In this document: in pieces, positions 1-8,443 of the stretch
Layout of the letters: each line of letters opens with the position of its first letter
Numbering within the stretch: position 1 is the first letter of the stretch
Assembly (NCBI RefSeq): GCF_016464375.1
Contig: NZ_JADDIU010000014.1
Coordinates: 1-37,210, forward strand
DNA: 37,210 nucleotides
From: Bacillus renqingensis
GTDB lineage: Bacteria > Bacillota > Bacilli > Bacillales > Cytobacillaceae
Direction of reading: 5' to 3'
The notes under the pieces: generated by a model
What the model was told of the DNA's origin: nothing
Seen by the model: the letters and a program-made list of their open reading frames with translations, nothing else
The model's database searches: none
Translations under genes and position numbers: made by a program

Positions 1-111
1 GGCTATTATCCAGGACATGGAGACCATCACGGCCACCATCACGGACATGGTGGTCACTATTCAGGACATGGCCATTATCACGGACATGGCAGCTATGGAC
101 AGGGGCGCTAA
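1..111 (+). CDS. C-terminal fragment of a His/Gly-rich protein
   Basis: The frame is open from the first base and stops at TAA 109-111, so only the last 36 residues of a gene starting outside the window are visible. They are made almost entirely of Gly, His and Tyr in short GHG, HHG and HYHGHG runs. Such tails bind divalent metals or pack into spore outer layers in Bacillaceae; both roles are inference, because no catalytic domain lies inside the window. A strong terminator follows 14 bases after the stop, which supports this being a real gene end. The identity of the full protein cannot be decided from here. Confidence 0.72.
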   Translation, partial: GYYPGHGDHHGHHHGHGGHYSGHGHYHGHGSYGQGR

Positions 112-125
112 ACTAATATAAATAA

Positions 126-160
126 GACGCCATTCAAAAAGGAATGGCGTCTCCATTTTT
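126..160 (+). terminator. Intrinsic terminator of the His/Gly-rich gene
   Basis: Perfect 10-bp stem GACGCCATTC / GAATGGCGTC (126-135 and 142-151) with a 6-nt loop, followed by TCCATTTTTT. It lies just after the stop of the plus-strand gene and just past the end of the convergent minus-strand gene. Confidence 0.85.
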
Positions 161-354
161 TAAAATATTTTTGGTTTGAAGAGTTTCAATAATGGATGCT
201 GGTTTCTATCGGTAATGTTTAATTCATTCATTACTAATTTTTCTTGATTATCAGTAATCCATTTTCTTAATTCTTGCTTGTCTCTGCATTGTGTATAATA
301 TGTTTCCCCACCCTTACCAAGAGCATTGACAACATACCTACATGTGTTCCCCAT
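160..354 (-). CDS. Small hypothetical protein, 64 aa
   Basis: Product not recognised. The start is set by AAAGGTGGG about 4-8 nt upstream of ATG (352-354); a longer frame beginning at 393 has no such site and is unlikely. The protein begins MGNTCRYVV. It is mixed and basic, with a compact N-terminal half that looks like a beta hairpin (RYVVNALGKGGETYYT) followed by a charged helix (RDKQELRKWITDNQEKL). There is no signal peptide, transmembrane segment or cysteine pair. It converges on the terminator at 126-151. TATAAT at about 400 on the minus strand could be a -10, but no good -35 was found. The clean ribosome site argues that it is translated; function unknown. Confidence 0.6.
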   Translation of the reverse strand: MGNTCRYVVNALGKGGETYYTQCRDKQELRKWITDNQEKLVMNELNITDRNQHPLLKLFKPKIF

Positions 355-530
355 AGTGCCCACCTTTATATGTGTAATGTATTCTATATGCATTATATCA
401 GGGATTTAAAAATAGTCCATCGTTATTTTTTGTCAAAATCCGCCAATGTTTTTGCAAGGCATTACACGGTCACAAAGAACGAGTCCCTCGAAGCTGGAAA
501 ATACCTGAACACAAGGAAAAAGGCACGTCT

Positions 531-998
531 TTATTCAGTTTTTCTGTCGGGTTTCCACACGGTTTTCGGATCATTATCCTGTCTACATTGAATAAATGAT
601 TGGATCACCCTCTTCCTTTGTTCCTCGATTTGAAGCATCGTTTCAATTGTTTCATTCATTACATTATCGTTTGGGCAAAAACAGTGCAACATTCTGTATA
701 ATTCCATGATTTTTATTTTTCGATTAGAGGTTTCTTCAATATCTATCATACACTCACCCATTTGGAAATGCTCAAGAAGAAAAATAAATTTACGTAAAAG
801 CAGCCGTTCCATCTCTGTGACGGCCTGAAGAAGGGGAACCACACCATTTTTAATGGTGTCAGTGAGACCCGAATTTTCCCTATTTTTATTTTTGTGAATG
901 TCAATTGCAGAAACCATCTCATGTATCGCACAAATAGATTGATTAAGTGCTTCATTCAAACAGTTGAGAGGGGGGACGATTATATCGTTGTAATCCAT
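531..998 (-). CDS. Hypothetical helical protein, 155 aa (second gene of a pair)
   Basis: Not recognised by family. The ATG at 996-998 is preceded by AAAGGGGG at good spacing. The protein is soluble and predicted mostly helical, with no signal peptide or membrane segment. Residues about 50-80 contain EMERLLLRKFIFLLEHF, which resembles KEWLLLRRFQNIMDFF in the gene immediately upstream (stop at 1023, 24 bases away). The two therefore look like one operon of distant relatives sharing a helical core. The C-terminal part is Cys-bearing (CFCPN, QCRQ). The neighbourhood (His/Gly-rich tail, acidic proline-ended partner) is reminiscent of spore-surface clusters, but that is inference from context only. 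Confidence 0.72.
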   Translation of the reverse strand: MDYNDIIVPPLNCLNEALNQSICAIHEMVSAIDIHKNKNRENSGLTDTIKNGVVPLLQAVTEMERLLLRKFIFLLEHFQMGECMIDIEETSNRKIKIMELYRMLHCFCPNDNVMNETIETMLQIEEQRKRVIQSFIQCRQDNDPKTVWKPDRKTE

Positions 999-1022
999 TA
1001 TCCGTTTCCCCCTTTCTTAAGA

Positions 1023-1373
1023 TTAAACTGGCGGCGGATCAATGCAGGGAGATGAAGGAGTACTGTCATGACTGCTAAATTCATCAGGGAAAAAATCCAT
1101 TATATTTTGAAACCTTCTTAACAAAAGCCATTCCTTCATTACGATTGATTCAATCACTCTTGCTGTCTCTTTGTTAAATTGAAAAATTTCAGCGTTACTC
1201 GGATGGGTCGGGAAATCCAACTCACTACCAACGAACGCCTGAATTTTTTTCGCCTCCGCACTTAGAAGATGGGAAATGGCGATTTCCTCCATTGCAATGG
1301 ATTCCAATAAATTAACTAGTACATCATGAGAACGAGGGTGATGGGGCTCATCGGGCATCATAGGTGAATCCAT
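1023..1373 (-). CDS. Hypothetical helical protein, possibly spore-associated, 116 aa
   Basis: First gene of a two-gene minus-strand operon. AAAGGAGG lies 8 nt before the ATG at 1371-1373, which decides that start over one seven codons upstream. The N-terminus is Pro/His-rich (MDSPMMPDEPHHPRSH) and the C-terminus ends in Ser/Pro (DSTPSSPCIDPPPV). Between them are two amphipathic helices, LLESIAMEEIAISHLLSAE and ETARVIESIVMKEWLLLRR. The ESIAxEExAxSHLLxAE pattern occurs in short Bacillus proteins encoded near spore coat or exosporium genes, but I recall this only as a general resemblance. No enzyme motif is visible. The proline-rich ends and helical core would suit an assembly or structural protein; function is not established. 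Confidence 0.75.
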   Translation of the reverse strand: MDSPMMPDEPHHPRSHDVLVNLLESIAMEEIAISHLLSAEAKKIQAFVGSELDFPTHPSNAEIFQFNKETARVIESIVMKEWLLLRRFQNIMDFFPDEFSSHDSTPSSPCIDPPPV

Positions 1374-1570
1374 GAAATAAGCCTCCTTTAGCATAAAATT
1401 ACGTAATCAGTTTATGTAGGAGCGAAACGTTCTGTGACCATTTCTAATCCGACCTCTATTAATCAAAATTTTTTATCTTTTCAAAAAAACAAGAAGGACT
1501 TTATGTTTCCTAACTCGTATATGGTATTATAGAGCTTTTTTAAAAGGATGAATTTGTGAGGGGGATGAGA

Positions 1571-3568
1571 ATGACGGTTGAAAAAATGGCTGGGAAGGTT
1601 CTATGGCAGCCTTCTAAGCAATTTCAAGCTGAATCCAATTTGAAAAAATTTATGGCCTGGCTGGGGGAAACAAGGGGGCTGCAATTTGAAACGTATGACG
1701 AGCTGTGGGAATGGTCGGTTACGAGCATTGAAGGATTTTGGTCAGCGATTTGGCATTTCTATGATATTCAGGCGAAAACTCCTTATGATGAGGTAATATC
1801 CAGCAAACGAATGCCGGGGGCGAGGTGGTTCTCCGGGGCGACGTTAAATTATGCTGAACATATTTTCCGCCATGAGGCTCCAGAAAAACCAGCAATTATT
1901 TATCAAACAGAGATTCGCCCGCAAGGGGTTGTCACATGGGCTGAATTGAAGAGGAGAACGGCTGCTATCGCAGACTATTTAAAATCACTCGGCGTTGGAC
2001 CGGGGGATCGGGTTGCAGCCTATGTATCAAATATTGATGAAACAATCACCGCCTTTTTGGCCTGCGTGAGTATTGGTGCCGTATGGTCAAGCTGCTCACC
2101 GGAATTTGGCATCATGAGTGTGATTGATCGGTTTAAACAAATTGAACCGAAAGTACTGTTTGCTGTTGATGGCTATCGTTATGGAGGAAAGGATTTTGAC
2201 AGGCTGGAAATGGTGAACAAAATCCAGGCGGAGCTGTCGACGCTGGAAAAAACAATTATTATCCCCTATTTAACTCCACAACCAAATGTAAGCGGTTTAA
2301 CTGATGCTGTGTTATGGGATGAGGTCATTGAGGAAAATAAGGATGCTGTGCTAAGGTTTGAAGCTGTTCCATTTGATCATCCGTTATGGATTTTGTACTC
2401 ATCAGGTACTACCGGGAAACCGAAGGCGATTGTCCAGAGCCACGGCGGTATTTTACTAGAGCATTTAAAATTGGGGGGACTGCAAAATGATTTAAAGTCA
2501 GACGACCGGTTTTTTTGGTACACGACGACGGGCTGGATGATGTGGAATGTGGTCGTTAGCGGGTTGTTAGCAGGCTCGACAATCCTTTTATATGACGGAA
2601 ACCCTGGTTATCCAAACTATGAAACATTATGGAAATTTGCCGAAGCGACGAAGATGACGGTGTTCGGAACAAGTGCCAGCTTTATTACAGCGTGTATGAA
2701 AGCGGGAGTACAACCGAAGGAGCAATTTGACCTGTCCCATTTAAAAAGTATCGGTTCAACCGGATCGCCGCTGCCTGTCAGTGGGTTTGAATGGGTGTAT
2801 GAACAAGTGAAGGAAGATGTCTGGCTATTTTCCACCAGCGGCGGCACTGATCTTTGTACAGCATTTGTCGGGGGATCCCCGTTATTGCCGGTCTATGCCG
2901 GCCAGCTGCAGGCCCGAGCGCTTGGTGCCGCAGTGAAGGCGTATAGTGATCAGGGTGAAGAGTTAATCGATGAAATAGGGGAACTCGTGATTACCGAACC
3001 GATGCCGTCAATGCCGATTTATTTTTGGAATGATGAAACGGGTGAACGCTATAGGGATAGTTATTTTGCTGTGTATCCCGATGTTTGGCGCCATGGTGAT
3101 TTTATTAAAATTACCTCTCGGGGAAGTGCCATTATTTATGGCCGCTCAGATGCGACAATCAATCGCGGGGGGATCCGTATGGGAACGAGTGAGATTTACA
3201 GTGCCCTTGAAAGGATCCCGGAAATAGTTGATAGTTTAGTAGTGGATATTCCGATTTCGAGTGAACAATCCTATATGCCGCTGTTTGTCGTCTTAAAGGA
3301 TGGGGCTGAAATGAATGAAGATGTGAAGACACGGATTCATCAAGTCATTCGTCTGAACTGCACACCGCGCCATGTACCAAATGAAATTTTCCCTGTAAAC
3401 GAACTGCCGAAAACATTAAACGGTAAAAAGCTGGAAGTCCCCATCAAGAAAATTTTAATGGGGACACCCGTAGACAAAGCAGTAAATTTGGGCTCATTAG
3501 CAAACCCTGACTCACTGCAATTTTTCGTAGAATTTAACAACCATAGGGGAGATTCTTCTGCTTCCTAA
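1571..3568 (+). CDS. Acetoacetate-CoA ligase (acetoacetyl-CoA synthetase)
   Basis: AMP-forming ligase that activates acetoacetate to acetoacetyl-CoA in the cytoplasm. The length (665 aa from this ATG) fits the family. An acetyl-CoA-synthetase-type N-terminal region is followed by the ANL adenylation core. The phosphate-binding motif YSSGTTGKPK begins near residue 276, DVWRHGDF and GRSDATINRGG (from about 524) give the hinge region, and the catalytic lysine of LPKTLNGKKLEV is near residue 619. WFSGATLNYAEH and FGTSASFI are typical of acetoacetate ligases rather than acetyl-CoA synthetases. The ATG at 1571 has GAGGGGG 7 nt upstream; a GTG at 1556 with AAAGGA is an alternative adding five residues. 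The gene stands alone between divergent and convergent neighbours, so it is probably monocistronic, with use of ketone bodies or polyhydroxybutyrate products as the likely role. Confidence 0.92.
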   Translation: MTVEKMAGKVLWQPSKQFQAESNLKKFMAWLGETRGLQFETYDELWEWSVTSIEGFWSAIWHFYDIQAKTPYDEVISSKRMPGARWFSGATLNYAEHIFRHEAPEKPAIIYQTEIRPQGVVTWAELKRRTAAIADYLKSLGVGPGDRVAAYVSNIDETITAFLACVSIGAVWSSCSPEFGIMSVIDRFKQIEPKVLFAVDGYRYGGKDFDRLEMVNKIQAELSTLEKTIIIPYLTPQPNVSGLTDAVLWDEVIEENKDAVLRFEAVPFDHPLWILYSSGTTGKPKAIVQSHGGILLEHLKLGGLQNDLKSDDRFFWYTTTGWMMWNVVVSGLLAGSTILLYDGNPGYPNYETLWKFAEATKMTVFGTSASFITACMKAGVQPKEQFDLSHLKSIGSTGSPLPVSGFEWVYEQVKEDVWLFSTSGGTDLCTAFVGGSPLLPVYAGQLQARALGAAVKAYSDQGEELIDEIGELVITEPMPSMPIYFWNDETGERYRDSYFAVYPDVWRHGDFIKITSRGSAIIYGRSDATINRGGIRMGTSEIYSALERIPEIVDSLVVDIPISSEQSYMPLFVVLKDGAEMNEDVKTRIHQVIRLNCTPRHVPNEIFPVNELPKTLNGKKLEVPIKKILMGTPVDKAVNLGSLANPDSLQFFVEFNNHRGDSSAS

Positions 3569-3581
3569 TAGGCTGGTTATT

Positions 3582-3619
3582 GAAAAAAGAACGGTCGCCA
3601 ACTGGTGTTGGCGACCGTT
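3582..3619. terminator. Terminator shared by convergent genes
   Basis: Perfect 13-bp stem AACGGTCGCCAAC / GTTGGCGACCGTT (3590-3602, 3607-3619) with a 4-nt TGGT loop. On the minus strand it is followed by CTTTTTTC (3589-3582), the better U-tract, so it mainly ends bceB. On the plus strand it ends the acetoacetate-CoA ligase gene. Confidence 0.85.
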
Positions 3620-3683
3620 TCGAATATAAAAGGTCTTGCGCATTGAATCTATCTGCGGGTTTACCACCTCGAAGAAATCAAAC

Positions 3684-5627
3684 CTATAATGCGTCTCTTA
3701 TCACTTTTTTGTAATAAAGCACCGATAGAATCCCGAAGACCGAGTATAAGGCAGCATATAGAATCATGACAATAATCATTGGTGTCCAAAGTTCTGTTCC
3801 AAAGAAAAACCAGCCCGATTTGACTGCAAAATAGCTGTGTGCTAATCCAATCACCAACGGAATCCCGAAACTAAAGAGCTGCTTCCTGCTAATTCCTTTT
3901 AATAAATCACTCCGGGTGAAGCCAAGCTTACGTAAAATCGAATAATTTGGCTTTTCCTCTTCGCTTTCGCCCATTTGTTTAAAATAAAGGATACAGCCGG
4001 AGGTAACGAGGAATGTCAATCCTAAGAAGCCGACAATAAACATCGTAAGCCCCATGATTTGCTTCATGCCATTGCTGATTTCCAGACGTGAGCGGGCTGA
4101 ATCACCGTTAAACTTGAATTCGTTAAACACCTGATTGGCTTTTTCCAACTGATCCTCATTTTTCACATCAATCCCGATAAACAAGGTGGATTTGTTTTGA
4201 ATCGCTGGATTGATATCCTTCTGCAGCCGCTCGAAATCCGTTTGGTTCACGATGACAACGGGTAGGCCCCCGGCCGTAAAATCCAGTGAGAGGACGGAAT
4301 CGTTCCTTAACCCTAAATAGGTGAGCTGGATGGTTTTCGATTTACCGATCAAATCAAATTGTCCGGAAGCTTTAAAAGACATAAATTTCTGTAGAGCATT
4401 ATTATAATCGGTAAACACAGCCTGCCCCGGAGCGACATCGATAGTGTCAACAGCCTGGTCGCTAATAACCGGAAGCTTCATTTTCTTTGGATCAAAGTTC
4501 AATTCCTCTAGATTAGTATCCAATATGTTCTTAAGGTTGGCATCTGCTTGAATCACCCTGATTTTTCTTTCGTGAAACGAAATATTATTTGCAGCTAATG
4601 ACTTTTCAAATTTCTCGCCATCATTCACGTTTGTAAAAGAAAAATCACCGGCAACGGTATGTTCAGCCGTTTTTTCAATTGAATAATAGGAGATATAACT
4701 AAGCGATAGTAAACCAATTGCAAGTGCCGAGACAGTTGTAATAATCGTCAAAAGTAAGGCATTCGATTTCATCCGAAACATAATCGAAGAAAGTGATAAT
4801 ACTTCCTTAATCGTTAAATAGCCATCTTTCTTTTTACGAATGATATTAAAGATAAAACTAATTGAGCCCTTATAAAACAAATAAGTTCCAAGGATGACGG
4901 AGCCAAGAATAAAAATCATCGCCAGGAAAAGTTCATTTATCGTGGTGAAATCACCGCCAAACAATTTCGAGGAAATGTAGTAGCCGGAAAGGATCATGAT
5001 GATTCCTACAGCACCAATCACAATTTCCCATATCGACAGTTTCTTTACCCTCGTTTCAGTAGAAGAAACGATCCTAAACAACGCTAAAATGCTTTGCCTT
5101 TTGATAAAAAGATAATTCATGAACATGATTAGCAGATAGATGACTGCAAATACAATCAATGTCTGGGCTAAGGCTTCGGTTGAAAAATGCAGTTCAGCAA
5201 TGGCGTTGATCTGCATTACTTTAAATAAAATCATGATAATTAATTTGGATACTGAAAACCCAAGCAAGATGCCAATGAGTAAGGAACCAAAGTAAAGCAT
5301 AAAGTTTTCGATGGTGAGAATCCGAAAGATTCTGTTCTTCGTCATCCCAATTAATTGAAACAGCCCAATTTCCTTACTGCGGCGTTTAATAAAAATAGTA
5401 TTGGCATACAACAGAAAGATAGACACAATTGCCACCAGCAGGATGGAAGCTGATTTAATCGCAGCAGCCCCTTTAACAGAGCCTTCAACCTCATTCATTG
5501 CCGGATCGTATTGCAGGGTGACAAAGGCAAAATAGAGCGAAACACTAAAGATTAACGCAAACACATAGAGATAATAATTTTTAATATTCTTTTTCAAATT
5601 TTGGAAGATCAAGTGTTTAATGCTCAT
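3684..5627 (-). CDS. bceB: BceB-type ABC transporter permease
   Basis: Membrane subunit of a bacitracin-type peptide transporter that removes lantibiotics or bacitracin from their lipid targets and passes the signal to the paired kinase. It has about 647 residues, the usual size. FtsX-like organisation is visible: one N-terminal transmembrane helix, a group of helices to about residue 300, then a large extracellular domain of about 200 residues (from about [17 protein letters not shown] to NGMKQIMGL) that is diagnostic of BceB proteins, and three C-terminal helices. ATG 5625-5627 is preceded by AGGTGGTG and overlaps the end of bceA by 11 nt, implying translational coupling. A GTG four codons upstream is possible but less well placed. 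The last gene of the module; a terminator follows at 3582-3619. Confidence 0.92.
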   Translation of the reverse strand: MSIKHLIFQNLKKNIKNYYLYVFALIFSVSLYFAFVTLQYDPAMNEVEGSVKGAAAIKSASILLVAIVSIFLLYANTIFIKRRSKEIGLFQLIGMTKNRIFRILTIENFMLYFGSLLIGILLGFSVSKLIIMILFKVMQINAIAELHFSTEALAQTLIVFAVIYLLIMFMNYLFIKRQSILALFRIVSSTETRVKKLSIWEIVIGAVGIIMILSGYYISSKLFGGDFTTINELFLAMIFILGSVILGTYLFYKGSISFIFNIIRKKKDGYLTIKEVLSLSSIMFRMKSNALLLTIITTVSALAIGLLSLSYISYYSIEKTAEHTVAGDFSFTNVNDGEKFEKSLAANNISFHERKIRVIQADANLKNILDTNLEELNFDPKKMKLPVISDQAVDTIDVAPGQAVFTDYNNALQKFMSFKASGQFDLIGKSKTIQLTYLGLRNDSVLSLDFTAGGLPVVIVNQTDFERLQKDINPAIQNKSTLFIGIDVKNEDQLEKANQVFNEFKFNGDSARSRLEISNGMKQIMGLTMFIVGFLGLTFLVTSGCILYFKQMGESEEEKPNYSILRKLGFTRSDLLKGISRKQLFSFGIPLVIGLAHSYFAVKSGWFFFGTELWTPMIIVMILYAALYSVFGILSVLYYKKVIRDAL

Positions 5628-6378
5628 ACTGTACACCACCTAGGACACCTTGCGTTTTCATGATATCTTTGAAGAATGTCTGGCGCGATTGGTCACCTTT
5701 ATTTAATTGGGTATAGATTTGCCCGTCTTTGATGAAAATCACTCGATTACTAAAGCTTGCAGCAACCGGATCATGGGTGACCATGACGATAGTGGCCTTG
5801 CGCTTTTGATTTAATTGGCTCAGTTTATTTAACAGGTCAGAGGCAGATTTGGAATCAAGCGCACCGGTTGGTTCATCGGCGAAAATGATGCTTGGTTCAT
5901 GAATAAACGCCCGTGCTGCCGAGGTACGCTGCTTTTGCCCACCGGAAATTTCATTCGGGTACTTATCTTTCACCTCAAGGATGCCTAATTCTTGTGCCAC
6001 TTCAGCGAATTTCTGTTCAGCCGTTTTTTTGGGTGTCTTTGTAACCGTTAATGGCAGGAGAATGTTTTCCTTAACTGTCAAGGTGTCCAATAAATTATAT
6101 TCTTGAAAAATAAATCCGAGGTGGCTTTTACGAAATTCCGCGAGTTGTTTTTCCTTCATTCGGGTAATTTCGTTGCCTTCAATCTTGATTGAGCCTTGAC
6201 TTACCTTATCAATCGAGGAAAGGACATTGAGCAGGGTTGTTTTTCCTGAGCCGGATGCCCCCATAATGCTGACAAACTCTCCTTTATCAATGGTCAGGTC
6301 AAGCCCTTTTAACACCTCTTGCTTATTAAATTTGTTTCCGTAGTTTTTATAAATTTTTGTTGCTTCTAAAATCGTCAT
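5617..6378 (-). CDS. bceA: BceA-type ABC transporter ATPase
   Basis: Cytoplasmic ATPase partner of BceB, 253 aa. Walker [10 protein letters not shown] is at 40-48, the Q-loop [15 protein letters not shown] near 91, signature ISGGQ at 144-148, Walker B FADEPT at 166-171 with D-loop ALD, and the switch His in VTHD near 202. The [14 protein letters not shown]-terminus is very like B. subtilis BceA. The start is fixed by AAGGAG about 10 nt before ATG 6376-6378; a longer frame to 6483 would cross the intergenic operator and has no ribosome site. It is separated from bceS by about 100 bp holding an 11-bp inverted repeat and a TATAAT on the minus strand. It is therefore probably transcribed from its own BceR-activated promoter, as known for bceAB. 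Confidence 0.95.
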   Translation of the reverse strand: MTILEATKIYKNYGNKFNKQEVLKGLDLTIDKGEFVSIMGASGSGKTTLLNVLSSIDKVSQGSIKIEGNEITRMKEKQLAEFRKSHLGFIFQEYNLLDTLTVKENILLPLTVTKTPKKTAEQKFAEVAQELGILEVKDKYPNEISGGQKQRTSAARAFIHEPSIIFADEPTGALDSKSASDLLNKLSQLNQKRKATIVMVTHDPVAASFSNRVIFIKDGQIYTQLNKGDQSRQTFFKDIMKTQGVLGGVQYEH

Positions 6379-6462
6379 TTCCGACACACTCCTTATCTCG
6401 ATAGCCTTATTATAATAGGATGTGGTGTTGGCCCGCCTTCGATTAGCCGAACAAAACATAAA

Positions 6463-6488
6463 GGCATGTGACAATTTTGTCACATGCC
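6463..6488 (-). promoter_or_regulatory. BceR-type operator upstream of bceA
   Basis: Perfect inverted repeat with 11-bp arms GGCATGTGACA / TGTCACATGCC and a 4-bp ATTT spacer. It contains TGACA-N4-TGTCA, which fits the known TNACA-N4-TGTAA-type site of BceR-like regulators in spacing and core. It lies about 85 bp upstream of the bceA ATG and overlaps the bceS stop codon. On the minus strand a TATAAT follows about 50 bp downstream (TATTATAATAAGG) with no good -35, as expected for an activated promoter. Confidence 0.75.
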
Positions 6489-7484
6489 TGCAATATGGAC
6501 AAATTCATTTTGTTTTGGAAACGTTAAGCTGAATGTCGTTCCGACACCAAGTTTCGATTGTACATTGATGCGGATGAACAACGGTTTTGCGGCTTTCTTT
6601 GCCAAGTATAAGCCCATTCCGGTTGCGGCGTTATCTTGATGCACGGTCGTGGAAGTAAAGCCTTTATCGAATATCCGTGGCAGGTCTTTTGCATCAATTC
6701 CCCGGCCACAATCTTCAATGAGAAGAACTGTTTGTTCTTCCTGCTGCCGGCTTTTAATCTTAATATCGGATGCTTCACTATACTTAATCGCATTTGTTAA
6801 CAGCTGCCTGATAATAAATGCCAGCCATTTGCCGTCAGTTAGTACATCTGTAACCGCCAAATCAATCTCAAAGCCAACCCCTTTTTGCATACACCATGAT
6901 TGTAAAGCCTTAATCTCTCGAAAAATTAGTTCCTTTAAGTCCGTTTGCTCAATATATAAGTCATTCTCCATAAACGGGATGCGTTTTTGATGCAGCTGTT
7001 GGTCGAGCAGATGATGAATTCGCAGCCACTCATAGTTTAATTTTGTCTTTAGCTTTTCATCTTCTAAGTCGTTAATCATTAAGGCAAGTGCTGATAGTGG
7101 TGTTTTCACTTCATGGATCCAAGACATAAGGTCTTCTTTTTCCTGCTCCAAGGCGATTTGATTTTGGGATGCCTCTTGTCTAAGCCGTTCAGTCTGGCTG
7201 ATGACGCTCGTTTCAATGATTTTCTCAAAAGGGCTTGTGGCCTCCATCATAACTGTTACATCCAGATTATTATCCCACTCTTCCAGACTTTTATAATATT
7301 TCGTTTCTTTGTGGTACCGAATCACCAAGAAAAGGCTAAAGATGATGACCGACAGAAAAACGATATAGAGAAGAGGTGTGAGCGGTATGGCTGAATCCAA
7401 GTAACTGATAAAGACGGTTAAGAATTGAAGAAAGATAAACAGCAGGATCCAGCTTTTGCGTTCAAGCAGAAATCTCGTTATCAT
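6480..7484 (-). CDS. bceS: BceS-type intramembrane-sensing histidine kinase
   Basis: Sensor kinase, 334 aa. Two transmembrane helices (about 11-29 and 36-56) are separated by only a few residues, so there is no real sensor domain. This is the hallmark of kinases that read the activity of a Bce transporter rather than the drug. The DHp motif [12 protein letters not shown] puts the phosphoacceptor at His124; LTNAIKYS (N box), EDCGRGID and [10 protein letters not shown] form the ATPase lid region. ATG overlaps the bceR stop by 4 nt (ATGA), so the two are co-translated. Its stop lies inside the inverted repeat that serves bceA. Confidence 0.93.
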   Translation of the reverse strand: MITRFLLERKSWILLFIFLQFLTVFISYLDSAIPLTPLLYIVFLSVIIFSLFLVIRYHKETKYYKSLEEWDNNLDVTVMMEATSPFEKIIETSVISQTERLRQEASQNQIALEQEKEDLMSWIHEVKTPLSALALMINDLEDEKLKTKLNYEWLRIHHLLDQQLHQKRIPFMENDLYIEQTDLKELIFREIKALQSWCMQKGVGFEIDLAVTDVLTDGKWLAFIIRQLLTNAIKYSEASDIKIKSRQQEEQTVLLIEDCGRGIDAKDLPRIFDKGFTSTTVHQDNAATGMGLYLAKKAAKPLFIRINVQSKLGVGTTFSLTFPKQNEFVHIAGM

Positions 7485-8173
7485 AATGGCTGTGCCTCTT
7501 CAATGGCCATGTACCCTTGTCCCACCTTTGTTTCAATAAAGCGTCCGAGACCAAGTTCATCAAGTTTTTTGCGTAGGCGGTTGACATTGACAGTTAACGT
7601 ATTATCGCTGACAAAGCGCTCATCATCCCATAGACTTTTGATTAATGCGTCGCGTGTGACAATTTTATTTTTTTGCTCAATCAGCTGTTTTAAAATAAAC
7701 ATTTCATTCTTTGTCAGTTCAACTGAGCCTTCATTATGGGTAATCGTATTATTTTGATAATCGACGGTTGCACCGCACCATGTTTTGAATTCAATTTGCT
7801 CGGTATTGTAGTTATAGACACGGCGAAGGATCGCCTGGATTTTGGCAATCAGTACGTCAAAATGAAAAGGTTTTTGAATAAAATCATCGGCACCTAGTTG
7901 CATTGACATCACCATGTCCGTTGGGTGATCGCGAGAGGATAGAAAGACAATCGGGACATTGGAGTGGGAGCGAATCATTCGGCACCAATGAAACCCATCA
8001 AATTTTGGAAGTTGAATATCAATGATGACTAAATCAGGCTTGATGGCCGTAAATTCTTGCATTACTTGACTAAAATTAGTAATTCCATACACATCATAAG
8101 ACCAACTGGTTAGCCGGTCTTTAATTTCTTGAAAAAGGGTTGCATCATCTTCAATTAATAATAGTTTAAACAT
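7481..8173 (-). CDS. bceR: BceR-type OmpR-family response regulator
   Basis: DNA-binding partner of the adjacent kinase, 230 aa. The receiver domain is at 1-115, with the acidic pair in LLLIEDD near 9-10, phosphoacceptor Asp52 in VIIDIQLPKFDG, and Lys101 in FIQKPF. A winged-helix output domain covers about 130-228, with TKNEMFIL, DNTLTVNVNRLRKKL and VGQGYMA. ATG 8171-8173 starts the conserved MFKLLLIEDD; a GTG four codons upstream preceded by AGGAAAAAG is an equally possible start. TACAAT about 40 bp upstream on the minus strand may be its -10. The likely target is the inverted repeat at 6463-6488. Confidence 0.92.
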   Translation of the reverse strand: MFKLLLIEDDATLFQEIKDRLTSWSYDVYGITNFSQVMQEFTAIKPDLVIIDIQLPKFDGFHWCRMIRSHSNVPIVFLSSRDHPTDMVMSMQLGADDFIQKPFHFDVLIAKIQAILRRVYNYNTEQIEFKTWCGATVDYQNNTITHNEGSVELTKNEMFILKQLIEQKNKIVTRDALIKSLWDDERFVSDNTLTVNVNRLRKKLDELGLGRFIETKVGQGYMAIEEAQPL

Positions 8174-8443
8174 CTTTTTCACCACTTTTACTTTTTCCTG
8201 CTACTATTGTAGCTGAAAAAGATTCGGCAAGCCAGACCATTTAGGACAATAGCAGCCGATTAGCCAACCCTATTCCGGTCTGATCCGTCATCTTCGAGCG
8301 GTAAGCGGTAGGTTATTGGCACGGGCCTGATTCGCAGCACGGAGGAATAGTGCCGTAAAGGGGAAAGCTGTTTTTTTCTATTTTCATTGTGAAAATTAAG
8401 AGTATAATAGAAAAGTATAAAAATTTTACAGGGGTAGAGAGTA
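8174..8443. other. Intergenic region between divergent bceR and MFS genes
   Basis: About 270 bp holding the promoters of two divergent genes. The middle (about 8240-8370) is more GC-rich than its flanks and has short inverted repeats such as GCAC/GTGC around 8335-8355, but I could not match it to a riboswitch, tRNA or coding remnant. The open minus-strand frame across it has no ribosome site and no recognisable product. Confidence 0.4.
8381..8408 (+). promoter_or_regulatory. Candidate promoter of the MFS gene
   Basis: TTTTCA (8381-8386) and a perfect TATAAT (8403-8408) are separated by 16 bp, about 35 bp before the TTG start. The -10 is strong and the -35 matches 4 of 6 bases. Confidence 0.5.

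Noticed and set aside
274..591. Plus-strand open frame of about 105 codons
   Set aside because: Antisense to two minus-strand genes with good ribosome sites; no ribosome site of its own and Cys/His-rich composition typical of a shadow.
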